This document shows, one piece after another, positions 60,101-64,000 of a stretch of DNA of 64,000 nucleotides. The position numbers were made by a program, and so were the translations under genes. The DNA is from Haliclystus octoradiatus. Taxonomy: Eukaryota > Cnidaria > Staurozoa > Stauromedusae > Haliclystidae. The first letter of the stretch is position 1, and every line of letters starts with the position of its first letter. The notes beneath the pieces were generated by a model. That model worked only from the letters and a program-made list of their open reading frames with translations. It had not been told where the DNA came from and did no database searches. The stretch lies in the NCBI GenBank assembly GCA_916610825.1, contig OU744452.1:7658021-7722020 (forward strand). The letters run 5' to 3'.

Positions 60101-63100
60101 CCTAGCCGTGGAGATGCATCTACCAAATTCGAGCAATGCACAATAGAAAATCATCAATTTATCACGCTGAATAATATAGCCAAACAAATAACATTTGGCG
60201 AGTCCAGATTGACTCTTCGAGGGGTCGTTGCCTTTAATTCCCCCGGGAAAGATTTCACCGTTGGACATTATGTTGGTATATCGTATCGCAGTGATGGAAT
60301 ATTTCAGCTTTATGATGATTTAAAAAAAAAGCCTCTTAATATAAACAAAGATCGAATAGTAATTCCTGAGTTACTTATATATACCCATGCAGACATTTAA
60401 TTAATGTAACTACAATAAGCATTTCGTGTCAGTATAAATTACGGAATGTCTGCTAAAGTCTGTTGTGACTATTCAGATTTTGAAAGCTAGTTTTGTTTTA
60501 TTACGTTTAATTACTACTGTATTAATTATATCGTAACTTTCAGCCTTCTACATATTATTTAGGTCTCTCCTTAATAGTGCTGGCACCTTTGAATGGAAGC
60601 TCAAATACAGGCTTCTTAAGTAATAGCGTGAAATAAAAAATGTATAACATGGCGATCTATAACGGGGGTGATTGGTGAAAAAGGGTGATAGCACCCAAGA
60701 TGCATTTATATTCATTAATTAATTAAGCTCAATTAATTTGACCATCAACTTTAATTGACCGTCCAAAACTAAATTGCAGAAAATATGTTTAAAACTAAAC
60801 TTTACGAAAATAAACGCTCAGTAATGAAGAGGGCGTGGTCAAACTTGAAACCTGAATTCACAGACTTGTACTGCCATCTTTTCATGACAAAATGTCTAAA
60901 GGAGGTTTACAAGACGCTTGATCGGTATGGTCTTCATGGTATGGTCGGCGTAACTACCAGAAAAGACAACAAAAGGCTAAACATCTACAGCCTCCAGAGA
61001 CGGAGAGAACTTTTTGTGTAATTTATGTTTGGAAATGCATCTATATACACTCCAAGCCCAGGTTTCAAGTACTTGAGAAGCCATCGAACCGGTCTTCCAA
61101 TCATATTGCCCAAATCAACCATTACATTGCAACACATCAAACGTCAACACAACACAACGCGTCAACGATTGCGAGAACATCTATTCAAGAAATTTCAGGG
61201 ACGTGGAGTGCCAATTTGGAGTTCAGAAAATCGCCCGTCAAAATTTTGCTTTTCCAAGATTAATACCTAGCATATTCTATTTAAGTCAAAATGTATACCC
61301 AAAATAATTTTTACTCCACCCTGGTTTTGAAAATTGATTACAATTTCGTGGGTTAAATAATTAAGCTTAATAATTATAATGATCGAAAATGAGTTGTTGA
61401 ACAGTAATGATCAGGGCTTGATCAAAGTTTTGATACCAAATTCGTAGAGTTCGGATAATTATAACCTCGTTTTCGAAATTTTGGTGTTGAATTGGCCGCA
61501 TCAGAAGCTAACTTGCCGATTACACGCTCAATAATTATAATTATGGAAAAAAAAGTTTCGATCAGTAATGATCAGGGCGTGATCAAACTTTTGATACCAA
61601 ATTCATAGAAATCGGATGATTATAACCTCGTTTTCGAAATTTTGATGTTGATTTGGCCGCACCAGAAGCTAAATTGCCGATTGCACGCTCAATAATTATA
61701 ATTATGGAAAACAAAGTTTCGATCAGTAATGATCAGGGCGTGATCAAACTTTTGATACCAAATTCGTAGAGTTCGGATGATTATAACCTCGTTTTCGAAA
61801 TTTTGGTGTTGATTTGGCCGCACCAGAAGCTAAATTGCCGATTGCACGCTCAATAATTATAATTATGGAAAAAAAAGTTTTGATCAGTAATGATCAGGGC
61901 GTGATCAAACTTTTGATACCAAATTCATAGAGTTCGGATGATTATAACCTCGTTTTCGAAATTTTGGTGTTGATTTGGCCGCACCAGAAGCTAAATTGCC
62001 GATTGCACGCTCAATAATTATAATTATGCAAAAAAAAGTTTTGATCAGTAATGATCAGGGCGTGATCAAACTTTTGATACCAAATTCGTAGAGTTTGGAT
62101 GATTATAACCTCGTTTTCGAAATTTTGGTGTTGATTTGGCCGCACCAGAAGCTAAATTGCCGATTGCACGCTCAATAATTATAATTATGGAAAAAAAAGT
62201 TTTGATCAGTAATGATCAGGGCGTGATCAAACTTTTGATACCAAATTCATAGAGTTCGGATGATTATAACCTCGTTTTCGAAATTTTGGTGTTGATTTGG
62301 CCGCACCAGAAGCTAAATTGCCGATTGCACGCTCAATAATTATAATTATGCAAAAAAAAGTTTTGATCAGTAATGATCAGGGCGTGATCAAACTTTTGAT
62401 ACCAAATTCGTAGAGTTTGGATGATTATAACCTCGTTTTCGAAATTTTGGTGTTGATTTGGCCGCACCAGAAGCTAAATTGCCGATTGCACGCTCAATAA
62501 TTATAATTATGCAAAAAAAGTTTTGATCAGTAATGATCAGGGCGTGATCAAACTTTTGATACCAAATTCGTAGAGTTTGGATGATTATAACCTCGTTTTC
62601 GAAATTTTGGTGTTGATTTGGCCGCACCAGAAGCTAAATTGCCGATTGCACGCTCAATAATTATAATTATGCAAAAAAAAGTTTTGATCAGTAATGATCA
62701 GGGCGTGATCAAACTTTTGATACCAAATTCGGTTTATTATTTTATGTCGTTCGGATTTTCGGTGTTGAGCCAGCCGTACATCTTGAATTCGCTTATAACT
62801 CGCTGATCAAAGCTGATCAAAAAATATAACATACTGATCAAGTTTGATCAGGCTGTGATCAAACTTTTAAGACCAAAATGATCTACATCGAAGAAAGTGG
62901 TGCGGCCAGCTCGACAGAGGTCTAGAAGTAGCTCAAAGGTTGGAGCACTGGACCGGACATTCGGAGATCGTGAGTTCGACTCCCCACACATTCGAATATG
63001 CTTTTCTTCTTCAAAACAATTTCCTAGATTTTAACACATGCTCTTCCTTATCAGAGCCTCAATTTTCCAATTGCGTATTATCAAAAAATAGTACGAGGCA

Positions 63101-63244
63101 TAACTTAGCCAATCAGAATACTGCCATGTATACCGAATATTGCATTACGGTCTGATACTATGCAATATTATCATCTATATATGTTGCTATTGTATAATTT
63201 ACCTTCATCGTAGTATAGAAGCTTCATAGTCATCATCACATCAT
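39190..63244 (-). CDS. HORMA-domain meiotic axis protein (HORMAD/Hop1 type), 14 visible exons, N-terminus outside
   Basis: HORMADs are meiotic chromosome-axis proteins. Exons in minus order: 63244-63203, 49231-49197, 48343-48275, 48181-48171, 47204-47060, 46631-46595, 46516-46475, 45304-45168, 44123-44007, 43618-43556, 43160-43079, 42981-42900, 41839-41713, 41326-41261, 40009-39917, 39294-39190 (the second half includes very short exons; phases agree throughout). The HORMA end reads TMKLLYYDEVTPSDYQPTGF, VGDVNAPFHSMKLRIRT. Then an acidic linker and a PHD-like finger (CPCGVNE, LMILCAYCDTWQHAFC, HICVDCAK). A winged-helix-like segment follows (GVELYIASQIIKRLLKEGYA), then a basic tail (SSKRRKSSVTTKSILV). 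The HORMA N-terminal exons lie beyond 64000. Confidence 0.88.
40412..40609 (-). repeat. two tandem SINE 5'-half copies
   Basis: On minus, 40609-40510 begins CTGGATTAGCTCTGATGGCA and 40490-40412 is a second diverged copy. Both contain the GGTCAACTCAGCCTTGACTT-like block. HORMAD intron. Confidence 0.65.
42437..42760 (+). repeat. tRNA-derived SINE, copy 2
   Basis: Head GGATTAGCTCAGATGACAGA (box A-like), body with GGTCAACTCAGCCTTGACTT and GAAATTGATCTGCAG, and a tail with AAGCCACTC and GCGTCACAGTCTCAATTAC. Matches 35083-35420 over its length. HORMAD intron, antisense to the gene. Confidence 0.78.
43215..43523. mobile_element. 309-bp MITE in HORMAD intron
   Basis: Ends GGAGTTACCCAATC and inverted GATTGGGTAACTCC. 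Inner arms share ATATCTATCCAACAAA and TCTCGTCGAAGGAGCTTTAT in inverted orientation. About 80 bp of non-matching centre. No clear target duplication. Confidence 0.8.
44380..44490 (+). repeat. 3' tail of a CR1-like retrotransposon
   Basis: AATAAATCAATCAACC followed by an (AATC)n run, preceded by AT-rich sequence without coding potential. The mirror type of tail is seen on minus at 10240-10260. HORMAD intron. Confidence 0.55.
44869..45075. mobile_element. 207-bp MITE with TA target duplication
   Basis: Inverted ends GAATAAGAGACAAAG at 44869 and 45075 with matching arms of about 65 bp; TA on each side (44867-44868, 45076-45077). The centre contains a stretch similar to the nearby HORMAD exon (CTCCACAAGGGCATT against CTCCACATGGGCATT at 45175). 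Confidence 0.82.
46666..46790 (+). repeat. SINE 3' part, copy 3
   Basis: GCTGAGATCGGTAAAAAAGC, AAAGAGCCACTCTTCTAGAA and AATCGTCTC blocks match the 3' halves of 35083-35420 and 42437-42760. HORMAD intron. Confidence 0.68.
48171..48181 (-). CDS. 11-nt HORMAD microexon
   Basis: CCATTTCATTC, flanked on minus by ttttcag and gtaagt. It is needed to keep the frame between 48275 (GDVNA) and 47204 (MKLRIRT), giving NAPFHSMKLR, a conserved end of the HORMA domain. Without it the junction is out of frame and lacks FHS. Confidence 0.82.
48955..49150. repeat. dispersed repeat family R2, copy 1
   Basis: Shares TTTTAGAACTTTCCTTTGTT, AACATGAAATTTTAGGGTC and GAAAATGGTGCAC-like blocks with 56040-56225. HORMAD intron. 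Confidence 0.65.
50116..53171. mobile_element. ~3-kb non-autonomous element with ~170-bp inverted ends
   Basis: 50116-50280 is mirrored by 53000-53171 (for example CAGTGAGGGCCTAATAAAAT and CACACCATATTTTTGGTTTC with complements). The interior has no recognisable coding region. It contains a ~36-bp direct repeat (GCAAAGTCTATGGCTATAGA, 50796-50831 and 50862-50897) and an inverted pair near 50600 and 51580. The MULE at 53181 lies immediately beyond its right end. Confidence 0.7.
53172..53180. repeat. 9-bp target duplication of the MULE (left)
   Basis: CTAGAAGTA, identical to 62922-62930 on the other side of the inverted repeats. A 9-bp duplication is the classic length for Mutator-like transposons. 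Confidence 0.85.
53371..54545 (+). repeat. ~160-bp tandem units, left MULE arm
   Basis: Unit starts (CGAATTTGGTATCAAAAGTT) occur at 53371, 53532, 53692, 53853, 54014, 54175, 54326 and 54486, mostly 160-161 bp apart. One unit is shortened by about 10 bp. The innermost unit is most diverged. Each unit carries TGATCA motifs 11 and 10 bp apart. Confidence 0.95.
56020..56225. repeat. dispersed repeat family R2, copy 2
   Basis: CCCGGGGATGCTTCCATACA head (shared with R1), then TTTTAGAACTGTCATTTCGTT and ATAAAATTTTAGGGTCTTCA blocks shared with 48955-49150. Confidence 0.65.
56640..56790. repeat. MITE-family fragment
   Basis: GTGAAACTCCGAGTAATGGAG and TTCATCTTTGTTTAAGTCTC resemble the right end of the 44869-45075 MITE. 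Lies in the MULE transposase intron. Confidence 0.55.
60785..61267 (+). pseudogene. small ORF pair in MULE, one in-frame stop
   Basis: 60785-61021 and 61025-61270 are in the same frame, separated only by TAA (61019-61021) and one codon. Both parts are basic (KRAWSNLKPEF, LQRRRELFV; RHIKRQHNTTRQRLREHLFK-like). If read through, the product would be about 160 residues. No family recognised. Position and orientation, between the transposase and the right arm, suggest a second gene of the transposon. Confidence 0.45.
61380..62715 (-). repeat. ~160-bp tandem units, right MULE arm
   Basis: Inverted counterpart of 53371-54545 with about eight units. The outer units are almost identical to each other and to the left arm. 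Open frames through the array are artefacts of its lack of stop codons. Confidence 0.95.
62922..62930. repeat. 9-bp target duplication of the MULE (right)
   Basis: CTAGAAGTA, identical to 53172-53180. Confidence 0.85.
62922..63000 (+). repeat. tRNA-like SINE head
   Basis: TAGCTCAAAGGTTGGAGCA (box A-like) and GAGTTCGACTCC (box B-like) about 45 bp apart; no complete cloverleaf. The MULE split its 5' side from the sequence now at 53.17 kb. Confidence 0.6.
63203..63244 (-). CDS. HORMAD exon upstream of the 14-kb intron
   Basis: 42-nt exon with acceptor cttt-cag and donor gtaaat on minus, encoding DVMMTMKLLYYDE. It splices in phase to 49231-49197 (VTPSDYQPTGFK), reconstituting a contiguous HORMA-domain strand-loop segment seen in HORMAD proteins. 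The intervening intron is 13,971 bp and holds two nested transposons. Confidence 0.85.
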
Positions 63245-63357
63245 CTGAAAGTTAAAATCAATGAATATAATATACCATGTGTGATAATGAATAATAAAAC
63301 ATATTAAATAATAATTAATGATAATAAAATGGAGTCAAGGACTATTTATGTACACAT

Positions 63358-63684
63358 CCGGGGGGATATCTTCCATACTTTGGGTATACGGGGACGTTCA
63401 AATATTAAAGGGTACCATTTTCAAAATCCATAAAAATAATTTTGGGGTATGCTTAGTCATAGTTTTTGTTTGAGGTATCCTTTTGACACCTTTGCAAGTT
63501 TTTCATGACGCAAAACAAATTTTGCCTATGAAAAATTGTTTTTTCATCTTTTTGATTGAATCTGCCATTCATAAAATAATATTTGGGGTATCTTTTTCAT
63601 TATGTGAAAATTTGTTATGGTCATTCTGCCAAACTTCCATTTGAACAACCCCGTAGAAGCGCAATGGAAATTACCCCCTTGGTA
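63358..63684. mobile_element. repeat family R1, copy 2, inserted in PLE end
   Basis: 327 bp starting CCGGGGGGATATCTTCC, flanked by TACACAT (63351-63357 and 63685-63691). The mirrored PLE copy shows the uninterrupted site. Related to 30300-30590. A 7- or 8-bp duplication would fit hAT-like elements, but this is only suggestive. Confidence 0.75.
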
Positions 63685-63690
63685 TACACA

Positions 63691-63748
63691 TTCATTATTG
63701 TTACTTCAAGTTTCTCGCTTTATGCGATCATCAGACAGTATTCATGAA
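63691..63748 (-). ncRNA. hammerhead ribozyme with complete core
   Basis: Minus strand: TTCAT...TGT-CTGATGA-TCGC-ATAAA-GCGA-GAAA-CTTGAAGT-A-ACA...ATGAA. Stem II is fully paired (UCGC/GCGA), stem III forms by ACUU/AAGU, and stem I has two helices (ACA/UGU and AUGAA/UUCAU) around an internal loop. This is the architecture needed for loop-loop contacts in type I hammerheads. It is the best-formed of the five motifs here; cleavage is predicted after the A following AGU. Confidence 0.82.
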
Positions 63749-63764
63749 CAGACTGATTTAATAC

Positions 63765-63803
63765 TGTCTGGTGATCACATGAAGTGAAAAACTTGAGGTA
63801 ACA
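63765..63803 (+). ncRNA. degenerate hammerhead motif facing the intact one
   Basis: Plus strand: TGT-CTGGTGA-TCAC-ATGAA-GTGA-AAAA-CTTGAGGT-A-ACAG. Stem II is kept with compensatory bases (UCAC/GUGA), but the core has A6 to G and G12 to A changes, which should abolish cleavage. Confidence 0.7.
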
Positions 63804-64000
63804 GAAATGAATATGTAGTCCTTGACTCCATTCTATTATCATTATTCACCCCCATGTCAAATGACATTGAGCACTATATATCTACCTACTAAAAGATAAC
63901 CTTATGTCATATTATTAAGTAATAATTTATATATTTCAAACCATTTGATCATACAAATCAAAGGCAACTTGAACTCATTTTATTTAATTTCAACGTTTCA

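Larger units (their letters stand above)
55043..60400 (+). pseudogene. MULE transposase with zinc finger and USP-like C-terminus, two frameshifts
   Basis: Exon 1 is 55043-55457 (start ATG 55043; the ORF upstream of it uses a non-ATG), intron 55458-57280, exon 2 from 57281. The DDE-type acids are visible as IDATGSIV (Asp 57973-57975), VTDASLVLL (Asp 58183-58185) and probably IVEAEFGEI (Glu 58869-58871). CFIRVDIAHFVHI and KNKLPMRMDRFVAEY are also typical. A Cys/His cluster follows (CCPLC, HHCDTC, CLSCS). The last third (59363-60400) has STCAIDSIIQL and GHYVGISYRSDGIFQLYDDL, like the Cys and His boxes of ubiquitin-specific proteases. Frame changes occur near 58295 and at the A7 run 59339-59345. 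True decay or assembly indels are both possible. Confidence 0.8.
53181..62921. mobile_element. Mutator-like (NOF/foldback-type) transposon, 9.74 kb
   Basis: Terminal inverted repeats start ACGTCTATCGAGCTGGCC (left) and ACCTCTGTCGAGCTGGCC (right, complement). A ~190-bp unique end is followed inward by ~160-bp tandem units (about seven on the left to 54545, about eight on the right from 61380). Between the arms lie a spliced, frameshifted MULE transposase gene (55043-60400) and a small ORF pair (60785-61267). Long inverted repeats of internal tandem units around a transposase recall Drosophila FB/NOF. It sits antisense in a HORMAD intron. Near-identical arms suggest recent activity. Confidence 0.85.
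63310..63900. mobile_element. palindromic PLE ends with facing hammerheads
   Basis: TGGAGTCAAGGACTA at 63330 is mirrored near 63816-63832 (TAGTCCTTGACTCCA). The sequence beyond (GACATTGAGCACTATATATC) matches 3828-3850 of the first PLE. Two PLE terminal copies thus lie head to head, with hammerhead motifs on opposite strands. The left copy is interrupted by a 327-bp repeat. Confidence 0.75.

Overview
The window looks like nuclear DNA of an AT-rich animal genome, probably a marine invertebrate; the phylum cannot be fixed from sequence alone. Genes are split by GT-AG introns, there is a Pol III tRNA-like gene, and transposons, SINE-like repeats and (TAA)n microsatellites fill most of the space. 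Long single-frame ORFs are rare. Most of the long ones are microsatellite translations or read-throughs of repeat arrays.

Three host genes can be assembled exon by exon with consistent phases. (1) A MOB2-type MOB kinase activator lies on + at 25279-29433 (last four exons). (2) A CNBD2-like cyclic-nucleotide-binding protein lies on + at 31105-38958 (ten exons, 531 codons before the stop). (3) A meiotic HORMA-domain protein (HORMAD/Hop1 type) lies on - from 39190 to at least 63244. It carries the end of the HORMA domain, an acidic linker, a PHD-like zinc finger, a winged-helix-like segment and a basic tail. Genes 2 and 3 converge with only 231 bp between their stop codons.

The rest is mobile DNA. 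At 1-4278 a minus-strand Penelope-like element (PLE) carrying a GIY-YIG endonuclease and hammerhead ribozyme motifs sits inside a (TAA)n tract and is itself broken by a 2.0-kb TTAA-flanked inverted-repeat element. Related PLE ends with hammerhead motifs occur at 24.5 kb and 63.7 kb. From 8.1 to 21.5 kb two interleaved foldback-like elements have long terminal inverted repeats built largely of ~195-bp tandem units; their interior holds broken non-LTR retrotransposons, a pogo/Tigger-like MITE and a tiny perfect palindrome.

A 14-kb HORMAD intron contains a 9.74-kb Mutator-like (MULE, NOF/foldback-like) transposon at 53181-62921. It has a perfect 9-bp target duplication, inverted arms made of ~160-bp tandem units carrying triplets of TGATCA spaced one helical turn apart, and a frameshifted transposase gene. 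The gene ends in a region resembling a ubiquitin-specific protease. This element and the PLE/ribozyme system are the most interesting parts of the window.
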